A stretch of DNA of 64,000 bases from Companilactobacillus kimchiensis. Its GTDB lineage: Bacteria; Bacillota; Bacilli; Lactobacillales; Lactobacillaceae. The notes beneath the pieces are model-generated. The model saw nothing but the letters and a program-made list of their open reading frames with translations. It ran no database searches and was not told the DNA's origin. The position numbers were made by a program, and so were the translations under genes. Where the stretch lies: positions 234,406 to 298,405 of the forward strand of contig NZ_JQCF01000001.1 of NCBI RefSeq assembly GCF_001438805.1. Direction: 5' to 3'. Below, one piece after another: positions 11,351 to 19,889 of this stretch (the stretch's first letter is position 1; the number at the start of each line of letters is the position of its first letter).

Positions 11351-12145
11351 TTAAACTAAACCAAATATATGTAACAATGGTAGCACGATCAACATACTAT
11401 CAAATCTATCTAAGATCCCACCATGTCCTGGTAAGATATTTCCTGAATCCTTTACTTTATAGAAACGTTTATAAGCTGATTCAATCAAATCGCCCATTTG
11501 TCCCATAACTGAAAGTACGAAAGCAATCATCAACATGGTTGGAATCGAATATTCTTGAGGAACAAAAATCATATAAATACCTGACAGGATCAAGGCCATA
11601 ATAATTCCGGCAATGGTACCTTCCCAGGTTTTATTGGGACTAATTGCAGGCCACAACTTATGCTTACCGATTTTTCTACCAAATGAGTAGGCAAAAATAT
11701 CTGTTGACCAAACAACGATCAAAGCATACATCAATAAACCTAAACCAGGATTAGAGTTTCTAACGGCGGCCAAATAATGAAAGCCCATACCAATATAGAG
11801 CATTGACACCACTGAAACACCAGCATCTTCAAAATTGAATTTATTCTTAGTTAAAACTGTGATCACTAATAAGATGATCGAGAAAACATAGAATAAGTCT
11901 AAACGTGTGAAACTTTTGGGAAACCAGCCACGATAAAAAGTATCTGGTACTACCAAAGCTAGGGTTCCTAGAATAGTAACCAAGAAATCCATTGAAACAA
12001 TGATTCTTTTGCGCATGATATAAACTTCAAATATAGCAACTAAAGCTAAAGCTGCGGCTGCAATTTCTAGCCAAACGCCACCTGCTAGCAATATGGGAAT
12101 AAAGATTGCTAAAGCAATAACGGCGGTGATTACACGTTGTCTCAT
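11351..12145 (-). CDS. cdsA: Phosphatidate cytidylyltransferase
   Basis: Makes CDP-diacylglycerol from CTP and phosphatidate for phospholipid synthesis. 264 residues with multiple hydrophobic segments. The family signature is complete near the C-terminus: SAYKRFYKVKDSGNILPGHG, directly followed by GILDRFDS. Upstream the motif WSTDIFAYSFGRKIGKHK is also typical. The start has a strong GGGGG site. Between uppS and rseP in the same operon. Confidence 0.96.
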   Translation of the reverse strand: MRQRVITAVIALAIFIPILLAGGVWLEIAAAALALVAIFEVYIMRKRIIVSMDFLVTILGTLALVVPDTFYRGWFPKSFTRLDLFYVFSIILLVITVLTKNKFNFEDAGVSVVSMLYIGMGFHYLAAVRNSNPGLGLLMYALIVVWSTDIFAYSFGRKIGKHKLWPAISPNKTWEGTIAGIIMALILSGIYMIFVPQEYSIPTMLMIAFVLSVMGQMGDLIESAYKRFYKVKDSGNILPGHGGILDRFDSMLIVLPLLHIFGLV

Positions 12146-12163
12146 AATTTTCCCCCAAACTAA

Positions 12164-12907
12164 CTAAACGGATCCAAAACGACGATCTCTTCGATCAAAT
12201 TCTAAAATATCTTCAATCAAATTATCAACTGAATACTCTGGCCAATATGTCTTATCAAAAACCATTTCTGAATAAGCCAATTGCCACAGCATAAAGTTAG
12301 AGATTCGTTCCTCGCCACTTGTTCTGATCAAAAGATCTGGATCAGCCAGATCTCCTAATTGATTTGTTAATAATTGATCAGCAAACATTGTATCGTCGAT
12401 CTTTGTTGGATCAATCGAACCATTTTTAGCTTCGATCGCCAAATTTTTAACTGCATTTACAATTTCAGCCCGACCACCATAGTTAAAAGCAAAATTGAGG
12501 ATCATCCCAGTATTATCCTTTGTGTCCTCAACTGCTTTTAAAACTACTTTTCTAGTTCTGTCAGGTAATTTATCAGTAAATCCAGTTACTTCTACTTTAA
12601 TATTTTCTTTAATTAAATCCGGCATAAATGTTCCAAAAAAGTCTACTGGCAAGCGCATCAAGAAATTAACTTCTTTGCTTGGTCGACTCCAGTTTTCTGT
12701 TGAAAAAGCGTAGAGACTTAAAACCCTTACTCCCAAATGACTTGCAGCAGTTGCAATTGTTTTGACATTATTCATGCCCTCTTTATGTCCAGCAATTCTT
12801 GGCTGACCTTTTCTCTTAGCCCACCTACCATTACCATCCATAATAATCGCAATATGCTTAGGAACAGATATTTCAGGACCTAATTGTCTCTTAATATCCT
12901 CTGTCAT
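12164..12907 (-). CDS. uppS: Isoprenyl transferase (undecaprenyl diphosphate synthase)
   Basis: Cis-prenyltransferase that makes undecaprenyl diphosphate, the lipid carrier for peptidoglycan and other wall polymers. 247 residues. Conserved blocks: HIAIIMDGNGRWAKRKGQPR with the catalytic Asp, AGHKEGM, LSLYAFSTENWSRP, and DLLIRTSGEERISNFMLWQ, in the family order. It lies 8 bases after frr, as is common in Firmicutes. Confidence 0.97.
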   Translation of the reverse strand: MTEDIKRQLGPEISVPKHIAIIMDGNGRWAKRKGQPRIAGHKEGMNNVKTIATAASHLGVRVLSLYAFSTENWSRPSKEVNFLMRLPVDFFGTFMPDLIKENIKVEVTGFTDKLPDRTRKVVLKAVEDTKDNTGMILNFAFNYGGRAEIVNAVKNLAIEAKNGSIDPTKIDDTMFADQLLTNQLGDLADPDLLIRTSGEERISNFMLWQLAYSEMVFDKTYWPEYSVDNLIEDILEFDRRDRRFGSV

Positions 12908-12915
12908 ACAGATTA

Positions 12916-13473
12916 TTACCCTTCAGTAATTTCTTTTTCTTTATCAGCAGCTACTTGATCAAGTTCAGCAATAGCATCATCAGTTACTTTTTGAACATCT
13001 TTTTCAAGTTTACGTTGTTCATCTTCAGTAATATCGTTAGCTTTGAGTTGTTTCTTCAAATCGTCCATAGCATCACGACGAACGTTTCTAACGGCGATAC
13101 GGCCACCCTCGGCTTCTTTACCAACTTGCTTAGCAATTTCTTTTCTGCGCTCACCAGTGAGTTGTGGGATAACCAAACGAATTACATTACCATCATTAGC
13201 TGGATTAAGTCCAAGATCTGATGAGTTAATAGCATGTTCAATATCATCAAGAGCTGACTTGTCATAAGGTGTGATCAAAAGCACACGTGCTTCAGGAATA
13301 TTGATTGAAGCAACTTGGTTCAATGGTACTTCACTACCATAATAAACAACTTTAATGTTGTTCAAAATTGAGGCATTAGCTTTACCTGCACGAATATTAC
13401 TCAATTCACGTCTTAAAACGTCAATTGATTTTTGCATATTTTCTTTTGCTTTAGAAACGGCTTTATTTGTCAT
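12916..13473 (-). CDS. frr: Ribosome recycling factor
   Basis: Splits post-termination ribosomes together with EF-G; 185 residues, standard length. Seen: the N-terminal helix, [32 protein letters not shown] and the C-terminal helix [19 protein letters not shown]. The ATG at 13473 is chosen because GGGTGG lies five bases upstream; a second ATG immediately before it (13476) is too close. The start overlaps the 3' end of pyrH by 11 bases, suggesting coupled translation. Confidence 0.96.
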   Translation of the reverse strand: MTNKAVSKAKENMQKSIDVLRRELSNIRAGKANASILNNIKVVYYGSEVPLNQVASINIPEARVLLITPYDKSALDDIEHAINSSDLGLNPANDGNVIRLVIPQLTGERRKEIAKQVGKEAEGGRIAVRNVRRDAMDDLKKQLKANDITEDEQRKLEKDVQKVTDDAIAELDQVAADKEKEITEG

Positions 13474-14197
13474 CATTACCACCCTTTATAATTGTTCCAA
13501 TATTTTCACCTTGGACAACCTTTTTAATGTTTTCAGGTTTGTTCAAGTTGAATACGATCAATGGGATATTGTTATCCATTGACAATGATGAAGCGGTTGT
13601 ATCCATAACACCCAAGTTCTTATTAATAAGATCAAGTTGTGAAAGTTCTGAATACTTCTTAGCATTAGGATCTTTCTTAGGATCAGCTGAGTATACACCA
13701 TCAACATTGTTTTTAGCCATCAAAATGACATCAGCTTCAATTTCAGCAGCACGTAATACTGAAGTTGTATCAGTTGAGAAGTAAGGATTACCAGTACCAC
13801 CAGCAAAAATAACCACACGGCCCTTTTCGAGGTGTCTAACAGCCTTTCTTCTAATATAAGGTTCAGCTACTTGGCGCATTTCAATTGATGTTTGTACGCG
13901 TGTAGGAACGCCAATATGTTCTAGCCCATCTTGCAATGCTAGACCATTCATGACTGTAGCCATCATACCCATGTAATCGGCTTGTGCACGGTCCATACCC
14001 ATTTCGGCACCAGTTTCACCACGCCAAATGTTCCCACCACCACAAACAATGGCAATTTCAACACCTAGGTCATGAACGCTTTTGATTTGTTCAGCTATCT
14101 TCTTAATAACTGGGGGATTGATTCCAAAACCTTTTTCTCCAGCCAAGGCTTCACCGGAAACTTTTAAGATAATTCTTTTATACTTGATATCAGGCAT
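13463..14197 (-). CDS. pyrH: UMP kinase
   Basis: Phosphorylates UMP to UDP; hexameric bacterial enzyme of the amino-acid kinase fold. 244 residues. Motifs: [17 protein letters not shown] at the N-terminus, CGGGNIWRG, the UMP-binding region [17 protein letters not shown], and [16 protein letters not shown]. First gene of pyrH-frr-uppS-cdsA-rseP-proS-polC; the start has an AAAGGAG site. The 168 bases between it and tsf hold the tsf terminator and presumably a promoter, although I see no fully convincing -35/-10 pair. Confidence 0.97.
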   Translation of the reverse strand: MPDIKYKRIILKVSGEALAGEKGFGINPPVIKKIAEQIKSVHDLGVEIAIVCGGGNIWRGETGAEMGMDRAQADYMGMMATVMNGLALQDGLEHIGVPTRVQTSIEMRQVAEPYIRRKAVRHLEKGRVVIFAGGTGNPYFSTDTTSVLRAAEIEADVILMAKNNVDGVYSADPKKDPNAKKYSELSQLDLINKNLGVMDTTASSLSMDNNIPLIVFNLNKPENIKKVVQGENIGTIIKGGNDDK

Positions 14198-14308
14198 AAG
14201 TACTCTCCTTTAATTTTGCTATTAAATATTTTAACATATTCGATACAGTAAATTTATCTAAAGACTATTTTTAAATAAAAAATGCTAGGTTACAACCCTT
14301 TATACAAA

Positions 14309-14348
14309 GAAAAGGCCGTTTAATTCAAAATGAATTAAGCGACCTTCC
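14309..14348 (-). terminator. Intrinsic terminator of rpsB-tsf
   Basis: Minus strand: AAGGTCGCTTAATTCA, a three-base loop, and TGAATTAAACGGCCTT followed by TTC. The long stem has small bulges. It starts 18 bases after the tsf stop. Confidence 0.9.
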
Positions 14349-14365
14349 TCAAAAATATGTATTTA

Positions 14366-15241
14366 CTACTTCATTTGATTCTTTACTTCTTCAGCAAAAT
14401 CTTCTTGTTTCTTTTCGATTCCTTCGCCAACTTCAAAGCGGACGAATGAAACTAATTTACTGTTCTTTGAATCAACAAATTGTTGAACAGTCATATCTGA
14501 ATCCTTAACAAACTCTTGGTCAGCCAAACTAATTTCTGACAAGTATTTGTTTACACGGCCTTCAACGATTCTTGGGATAATCTTTTCAGGTTTACCTTCG
14601 GCTTTTGTTTCTTCAGTGAAGATTTCTTGTTGTTTAGCAAGAACATCAGCAGGAACTTGTTCGCGTGTCATGTATTCAGGGTTGATAGCAGCAACGTGCA
14701 TAGCAACATCCTTAGCAGCTTCTTCATCAGAACCATCAAGAGTAACAATAGCACCGATCAAACCACCATTGTGGAGGTATGAACCGAATACTTGTGTATC
14801 AGTCTTGTCAAGAACCTTGAAACGTCTTAAGCTGATTTTTTCACCGATAACAGCTGTTAAGCCTGTGATAGCTGATTCAATTGTACCGTCGTCAAGTTTC
14901 AAAGCCAAAGCTTCGTCCATTGTCTTAGGTTCGTTTTCAACAATAGCTTTAGCAACACCATTTACAAGGTTGATAAATTTGTCATTTGATGAAACGAAAT
15001 CAGTTTCTGAGTTAACTTCAATGATAGCAGCTTTGTTACCAGAAATTTCAATATGTGCTAAACCTTCAGCAGCAATGTTTCCACTCTTCTTAGCAGCTTT
15101 AGCAATACCTTTTTCACGAAGTCCGTCGATAGCTTTTTCCATATCACCGTCAGCAGCGACCAATGCCTTCTTAGCATCCATCATACCAACGCTTGTTCTA
15201 TCACGTAATTCTTTAACTTGAGCAGCAGTAATTTTAGCCAT
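14366..15241 (-). CDS. tsf: Translation elongation factor Ts
   Basis: Nucleotide exchange factor for EF-Tu. 291 residues from the ATG at 15241, which has GGAGG eight bases upstream; a longer in-frame extension (to 15274) lacks such a site and is not conserved. Seen: the UBA-like N-terminus [20 protein letters not shown] then MDAKKAL, the core motif [12 protein letters not shown], and the C-terminal dimerisation region. It follows rpsB by about 70 bases with an attenuator-like hairpin between. Confidence 0.97.
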   Translation of the reverse strand: MAKITAAQVKELRDRTSVGMMDAKKALVAADGDMEKAIDGLREKGIAKAAKKSGNIAAEGLAHIEISGNKAAIIEVNSETDFVSSNDKFINLVNGVAKAIVENEPKTMDEALALKLDDGTIESAITGLTAVIGEKISLRRFKVLDKTDTQVFGSYLHNGGLIGAIVTLDGSDEEAAKDVAMHVAAINPEYMTREQVPADVLAKQQEIFTEETKAEGKPEKIIPRIVEGRVNKYLSEISLADQEFVKDSDMTVQQFVDSKNSKLVSFVRFEVGEGIEKKQEDFAEEVKNQMK

Positions 15242-15260
15242 TCGTAAATCCTCCAGTCGT

Positions 15261-15289
15261 ATAAATAAAGCCATCTTACTCAGATGACT
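15261..15289 (-). terminator. Attenuator-like hairpin between rpsB and tsf
   Basis: Minus strand: AGTCATCT, loop GAGTA, AGATGGCT (8 bp with one G-U) followed by TTATTTAT. It would let part of the transcripts end after rpsB and so lower EF-Ts relative to S2. The T-tract is interrupted, so termination should be partial. Confidence 0.55.
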
Positions 15290-15311
15290 CTATTTTACAG
15301 ATATTATTTTA

Positions 15312-16109
15312 TTATTTGTTATCTTTATTGTTTGTTGCGTTTGCTAAATCTTCGATAGATTTGTCATCAGCAGCATCTTTGTTTGTATCTTTTTTATCAG
15401 CAAAATCAGCATCAGTAACAGCTTCTTCACCTTGTTTACCTTCAACAATAGCATCTGCCATCTTTGAAGTGATCAATCTAACGGCACGAATAGCATCATC
15501 GTTTGATGGAATGATAACGTCGATAGGATCTGGATCAGTATTTGTATCAACCATAGCTACGATAGGAATGTTAAGTTTCTTAGCTTCGTTAACAGCAATG
15601 TTTTCCTTGTGAGGATCAACAATGAACATAACATCAGGGATTCTTGGCATATCTTCGATACCACCAAGGAATTTCTCTAACTTAGCTTGTTGCTTTGTAA
15701 GTAAAGCAACTTCTTTCTTAGGTAGACGATCGAAAGTACCATCAGTTGACATTGCTTTGATAGCCTTTAATCTCTTGATACGTTTTTGGATTGTGTTCCA
15801 GTTAGTCAAAGTACCACCTAACCAACGATGGTTAACGTAGTATTGACCGGCACGTGTAGCTTCTTCAGCAACAGCGTCTTGAGCTTGCTTCTTTGTACCA
15901 ACGAATAGGAAAATTCCGTCATCACCGGCAACAGCCTTCATAAAGTTGTAAGCATCATCAATCATGCGAACAGTTTTTTGTAAATCAATGATGTAGATAC
16001 CATTTCTTTGTGTAAAGATAAATGGCTTCATCTTAGGATTCCATCTTCTTGTTTGGTGACCGAAATGTACACCGGCTTCTAGCAATTGTTTCATAGAAAT
16101 AACTGACAT
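15312..16109 (-). CDS. rpsB: 30S ribosomal protein S2
   Basis: 265 residues. Typical N-terminus [20 protein letters not shown] and [11 protein letters not shown]; the later [20 protein letters not shown] and [19 protein letters not shown] are also diagnostic. The C-terminus carries an Asp/Asn/Lys-rich tail of about 35 residues. The ATG at 16109 has AGGAGG upstream; the longer in-frame extension is leader sequence. It has its own promoter at 16217-16245, giving a leader of about 100 bases that could hold an S2-responsive structure (not proven). Confidence 0.97.
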   Translation of the reverse strand: MSVISMKQLLEAGVHFGHQTRRWNPKMKPFIFTQRNGIYIIDLQKTVRMIDDAYNFMKAVAGDDGIFLFVGTKKQAQDAVAEEATRAGQYYVNHRWLGGTLTNWNTIQKRIKRLKAIKAMSTDGTFDRLPKKEVALLTKQQAKLEKFLGGIEDMPRIPDVMFIVDPHKENIAVNEAKKLNIPIVAMVDTNTDPDPIDVIIPSNDDAIRAVRLITSKMADAIVEGKQGEEAVTDADFADKKDTNKDAADDKSIEDLANATNNKDNK

Positions 16110-16216
16110 ATTTAGTTCCTCCTGGTTTTTACCTCCACTTAAGTCATGTCTAGTTGAAACACTTCCGTGCACCAACAACTAAATCGTTAAGTGTGTGTAT
16201 TCAATACAAGTTAATA

Positions 16217-16245
16217 TTGTAAAGGAAGTTTTCCTTTAAATCAAG
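16217..16245 (-). promoter_or_regulatory. rpsB promoter
   Basis: Minus strand TTGATT, 17-base spacer, TACAAT. The spacer holds a palindrome (AAGGAAAACTTCCTT). The -35 box lies inside the last codons of the upstream GIY-YIG gene. Confidence 0.8.
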
Positions 16246-16520
16246 TAGTCATGCCAATTTATTCCATGACTTTTTAGTAAAACCTCTTTTTGCTGACGAG
16301 TGAGTTTTTTAATGACGATTTCACGTTTCAGGGCCTGCGACTTGTCTGCCAGTTCCTCGGTATACATTAATTGTACTGGCCGTCTGGTTTTCGTATACTT
16401 AGCACCCTTACCAGAATTATGTGTAGCCACTCTTTTTTCAACATTATTACTTGTACCAGTATAAAAAGTTCTATCCTTACAAAGCAACATATAAACGTAA
16501 TATTTTTTAGCACTTGCCAT
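16236..16520 (-). CDS. yazA: GIY-YIG nuclease-superfamily protein (UPF0213, YazA type)
   Basis: 94-residue single-domain member of the GIY-YIG superfamily: YYVYMLLCKDRTFYTGTSNN carries the two-strand motif (here YVY...FYTG), followed by KRVATHNSGKGAKYTKTRRP, and a conserved Glu (MYTEELADKSQALKREIVIK). The biological substrate of UPF0213 proteins is not known. Its start overlaps the end of the methyltransferase gene by 14 bases, the same order as yabB-yazA in Bacillus. Its 3' end overlaps the rpsB promoter and no terminator lies between, so read-through into rpsB is likely. Confidence 0.9.
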   Translation of the reverse strand: MASAKKYYVYMLLCKDRTFYTGTSNNVEKRVATHNSGKGAKYTKTRRPVQLMYTEELADKSQALKREIVIKKLTRQQKEVLLKSHGINWHDYLI

Positions 16521-17238
16521 TGATTATTTGTTCCGCCTCTTTACTCAATACCTGATCATGTTGATAAATGACTAAATCAGGTTCTACTTTTAATGAAGCA
16601 GATTTAACAGTTTTAATTACATCCAGCAAAACCAGATTAGCATTCTTTTGTTTGGTCGATCTTACAAAACGAATTCGTTTAGGTTGTAGTTTCTGTTGTA
16701 ACATCTCGCTCATCAACTCACTCAATCGTTCAGGACGATAAACTAAGTAGGCATGAGAATTTTCCTTTAATAGGATCTTAATAGTTTTCAAAATATCGGT
16801 TAAATCAGCTTTGATCTCGTGACGAGCAATCGCTAAAACCGAATTTTCTTTGATAGCAGTCTGATCCGATAATTTAAAATAAGGTGGGTTACAAACGATT
16901 GTATCGACCGTATCGTGGTCAATGTATTGTTGAACATTTTTCAGATCATCGTTGATCAGATGAACTTGTTCTTCTATATTATTGTCCTCAATACTCCTTT
17001 GAGCTAGCTCTGCGAGTTCTTTTTGAATCTCGACCAAATATATCTGTGCTTTGGTTTTGGCCGTTAGAGATAAACCAATGGCTCCATTACCGGCACATAG
17101 ATCAACGACTTTACCTTTTTTTGCGGGTTTTGCAAAATTATAGAGTAAAATAGTATCTAGATTAAAAGAATAAAGTTTTTTATCTTGATTGATGATAATT
17201 CCACTATTAGAAATAATATCTTGCGAATTAGTCGACAT
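16507..17238 (-). CDS. yabB: tRNA1(Val) (adenine-37-N6)-methyltransferase family protein
   Basis: 243-residue SAM-dependent methyltransferase of the TrmN6/YabB group. Seen: motif I VVDLCAGNGAIGLSLTAK, IYLVEIQKELAELAQRSI for the ribose-binding acid, and the adenine N6-methylase motif CNPPYFK. The family methylates A37 in tRNA-Val in other bacteria; target here inferred. It is the first gene of a two-gene unit with the GIY-YIG gene and diverges from plsC. Confidence 0.9.
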   Translation of the reverse strand: MSTNSQDIISNSGIIINQDKKLYSFNLDTILLYNFAKPAKKGKVVDLCAGNGAIGLSLTAKTKAQIYLVEIQKELAELAQRSIEDNNIEEQVHLINDDLKNVQQYIDHDTVDTIVCNPPYFKLSDQTAIKENSVLAIARHEIKADLTDILKTIKILLKENSHAYLVYRPERLSELMSEMLQQKLQPKRIRFVRSTKQKNANLVLLDVIKTVKSASLKVEPDLVIYQHDQVLSKEAEQIINGKC

Positions 17239-17300
17239 GTTACACCTGCTTTATGGTATTTTAAATAAGTCAAAATTATTTTTGGGAGAATGATACTTTT

Positions 17301-17930
17301 ATGTTCTATAAAGTTATTCGTGTCTTAGTACGGGGCTTAGTTTTTTTACTAAATGGTCGTTTTGACATTGTTGGTAAAGAGAACCTCCCCGATAAACCAT
17401 ATATTTTAGTTGCTCCCCACCGAACTTGGTGGGAACCAATCTTTTTTGCCTTAGTAATTGCGCCACGTGATGCCACGTTTATGGCTAAGAAGGAACTTTT
17501 TAAAAATCCGATTTTAAGGTATATCTTAGTTCATGCACATGCTTTTCCAGTTGATCGAGTTCATCCCGGACCTTCAGCCATCAAAACACCAGTTAAAGCC
17601 TTGAAAAAAGAAGGACGTGTTTTGATCATGTTCCCTTCTGGAACTCGCTATTCTGAAGAACTTAAGGGTGGTGCCTCACTGATTGCTAAACTTTCCAAAG
17701 CACCACTGGTTCCCTTCGTTTATCAAGGACCATTGACCTTTGGTGGTTTATTATTGCACAAGCAGATTACCGTAGGAATCGGACCTGAGATCGACTTTGA
17801 CTTCAAGGCCAAATTAGATGAGAAACAAACTAAACAAGTTAACGATGATATGGAGGAAGCTTGGAAGTCAATCGACAAAGAGATTGATCCAAGTTTCGAA
17901 TATATTCCACCTAAGAAGAAACATAAATAA
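17301..17930 (+). CDS. plsC: 1-acyl-sn-glycerol-3-phosphate acyltransferase (PlsC family)
   Basis: 209-residue lysophospholipid acyltransferase, monotopic membrane enzyme of phosphatidate synthesis. An N-terminal hydrophobic stretch (VIRVLVRGLVFLLNGRF) precedes the catalytic block APHRTWWEP; the usual H-x4-D motif is H-x4-E here. The glycerol phosphate block FPSGTRY and the later PLVPFVYQGP are present. The basic tail ends KKKHK. The GGGAG before the ATG is rather far (12 bases). A single-gene unit ended by a strong terminator. Confidence 0.88.
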   Translation: MFYKVIRVLVRGLVFLLNGRFDIVGKENLPDKPYILVAPHRTWWEPIFFALVIAPRDATFMAKKELFKNPILRYILVHAHAFPVDRVHPGPSAIKTPVKALKKEGRVLIMFPSGTRYSEELKGGASLIAKLSKAPLVPFVYQGPLTFGGLLLHKQITVGIGPEIDFDFKAKLDEKQTKQVNDDMEEAWKSIDKEIDPSFEYIPPKKKHK

Positions 17931-17969
17931 TTATATACTAAAAATAAAAAACTATACTTCATCGTGTTT

Positions 17970-18022
17970 AAAGGCTCCACAAATGTCAGGTAAGAAAGTT
18001 GACATTTGTGGAGCCTTTTTAT
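17970..18022 (+). terminator. Strong intrinsic terminator after plsC
   Basis: AAAGGCTCCACAAATGTCA and its perfect reverse complement, 19 bp each, flank an 11-base loop and are followed by TTATAT; the stem itself ends in TTT. It is nearly symmetrical and could act on both strands. Confidence 0.92.
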
Positions 18023-18162
18023 ATGAATAAATATAATTTGGAATCAAAAACTAAGATTATCGTTAAATACCGAACAATCTTCTTAACTAAGTTCAAAAAT
18101 AATATAACGGTTTAATATTGCCGAGTAACCTGTCTGCTCAAATATATTAAATTCTTGGTATG

Positions 18163-18371
18163 GAATCACCTATGTATATGGGGAACACAACTCCCACGTC
18201 ATTCTGAACCGTAATAAATAAGAATCATCCCCATGTATATGGGGAACACTTTCTTGCAGGCACATTTGTTGGTGGTGCTGTAGAATCATCCCCATGTATA
18301 TGGGGAACACGTTAAGTATTATTTTGAAGAAGAATTTCCTAGAGAATCATCCCCATGTATATGGGGAACAC
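18163..18371 (-). CRISPR. Isolated type I-E-like CRISPR array, 4 repeats, 3 spacers
   Basis: Repeats at 18222-18249, 18283-18310 and 18344-18371 are identical 28-mers, with a degenerate 26-base copy at 18163-18188. On the minus strand the repeat begins GTGTTCCCC, has a hairpin CCCCAT...ATGGGG, and ends GATGATTC, the style of type I-E repeats. The period is exactly 61 and each spacer is 33 nt. The base after each repeat is always T on the minus strand, so a 29/32 split as in E. coli is equally good. The degenerate repeat marks the distal end, so the array reads on the minus strand with its leader to the right. No cas gene lies in the window. Confidence 0.95.
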
Positions 18372-18480
18372 ACTAAAGAAAGATTGATATACCGGTACTT
18401 TGAAATTAGAAAAGCACTTATTTTTATCAACTTAAAGAATCACGGACATCAACTTCTTAAAGCATAGCCTCCCTTTTTCC
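18372..18480 (-). promoter_or_regulatory. Candidate CRISPR leader
   Basis: AT-rich sequence next to the intact first repeat. On the minus strand it holds TTGATA, 16 bases, TAATTT about 65 bases before the first repeat. No coding potential is seen here. The call rests on position and array orientation only. The bases between 18023 and 18162 show nothing recognisable. Confidence 0.5.
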
Positions 18481-18544
18481 TTCGAGCAACTATTTTTTTA
18501 ATCTCTTATCCAAGAATCAATTTGATTTAATAACAATAAACCCC

Positions 18545-18590
18545 AAAAAGAAACTGGAGATTCCATAATGGAATTTCTCAGTTTCTTTTT
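18545..18590 (-). terminator. Terminator of the purine operon
   Basis: A long hairpin whose outer stem AAAAAGAAACTG / CAGTTTCTTTTT encloses an inner ATTCCAT / ATGGAAT stem. On the minus strand it ends in TTTTT about 30 bases after the purD stop. Confidence 0.88.
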
Positions 18591-18620
18591 ATTTAAAGTT
18601 TAGAATCACATCTCATATTT

Positions 18621-19877
18621 TTAAATGGAGTTTTTACCGATATCACGACGATAAAAAATGTTTGTTTGATCCATTTGGTCTAACTGCTGATAAATGATTC
18701 TTTGTGCATCGGTTAAATTTGAGGCACTTGTCTGTATCAAATAAATTCTACCGCCATTACTATACAATTTATGGTCTTCCTTACGAACGGCGGCATAGTT
18801 TACTGGTAACGGACAATTTTTAAATATCTCCTTATCGCCTAAGTTTCCAAAAATTGGTTTTTGTGGATAACCTTTACTGACAGCAAAGACTCCTAAATTC
18901 AAACCAGTCGTTTGCCACTCAACCTGAACAATTTTTTTATGATTCAATATCTTGTCAATCATTTCTGACAAATCCGATTCTAATCGTGGTAAAACAACCT
19001 CTGTCTCAGGATCACCAAAACGGGCATTAAATTCAATCACTTTAATACCAGTTTTAGTTAAAATCAATCCAGCATAAATTATCCCAGTATACTTAATTCC
19101 CTGTTGATAAAGCTCATTCACAAATGGCCTCAGAACGGTTTCAATAGCCGTTTGTTCAATCTCTGACGAAATATTTGCCACTGGACAAACTGCACCCATT
19201 CCACCAGTGTTCGGACCCTTATCATCTTCAAAAATTTTCTTATAATCTTGTGCCAATGGCATCGGATAAAAGCGTTTATGATCCACAAAGGCCATTAATG
19301 AAAATTCTTCACCCTCTAGAAACTCTTCGATTACAATTTTTCTAGTATTAAATTTATGACCGTCTAAAAGTTCACTGACAATCTCCAACGCATCATCTAG
19401 GATGCGAACAATATAGACACCTTTTCCAGCCGCTAGACCATCAGCCTTGATCACGATAGGAAAACTAACTTTAGTCTTCAAATATTCATGCGCTTGTTTT
19501 AAATCAGTAAATTCTTGATAGTCAGCCGTTGGAATTTTCGCATCAGCCATCAATTTCTTCGTAAAAGATTTAGATCCTTCAATTTGAGCACCTATTTTGT
19601 TTGGACCAAAGATTCGCAGTTTTTTCCGTTTGAAAAAATCAACGATTCCATTTACTAAAGGTTCTTCTGGTCCCACAACTGTATAGTCAACATTATTAGT
19701 TTGGACAAATTTAGTTAAATGATCAAAATCGTCTTCATTGATTGCAATCGTTTTGATTCCAGCCATCTTCATACCATCATTGCCTGGGGCACAGAAGACA
19801 ACGTTGTCTGAGTTTTTCAAAAGTGATTTACAAATGGCATCCTCACGTGCTCCAGAACCTACAACAAGTATTTTCAT
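18621..19877 (-). CDS. purD: Phosphoribosylamine-glycine ligase (GAR synthetase)
   Basis: ATP-grasp ligase for step 2 of purine synthesis: phosphoribosylamine + glycine to GAR. 418 residues. N-terminal MKILVVGSGAREDAI and CAPGNDGM; ATP-grasp core with IVIKADGLAAGKGVYI, EEFLEGEEFSLMAFVD and NTGGMGAVCPV; metal/active-site block EFNARFGDPETEVVLPRL. Last gene of the eleven-gene pur operon, 12 bases after purH. Confidence 0.97.
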   Translation of the reverse strand: MKILVVGSGAREDAICKSLLKNSDNVVFCAPGNDGMKMAGIKTIAINEDDFDHLTKFVQTNNVDYTVVGPEEPLVNGIVDFFKRKKLRIFGPNKIGAQIEGSKSFTKKLMADAKIPTADYQEFTDLKQAHEYLKTKVSFPIVIKADGLAAGKGVYIVRILDDALEIVSELLDGHKFNTRKIVIEEFLEGEEFSLMAFVDHKRFYPMPLAQDYKKIFEDDKGPNTGGMGAVCPVANISSEIEQTAIETVLRPFVNELYQQGIKYTGIIYAGLILTKTGIKVIEFNARFGDPETEVVLPRLESDLSEMIDKILNHKKIVQVEWQTTGLNLGVFAVSKGYPQKPIFGNLGDKEIFKNCPLPVNYAAVRKEDHKLYSNGGRIYLIQTSASNLTDAQRIIYQQLDQMDQTNIFYRRDIGKNSI

Positions 19878-19889
19878 TAAAAGACCTCT

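Noticed and set aside
18023..18162. cas gene remnants next to the CRISPR array
   Set aside because: No reading frame or recognisable motif is present on either strand.
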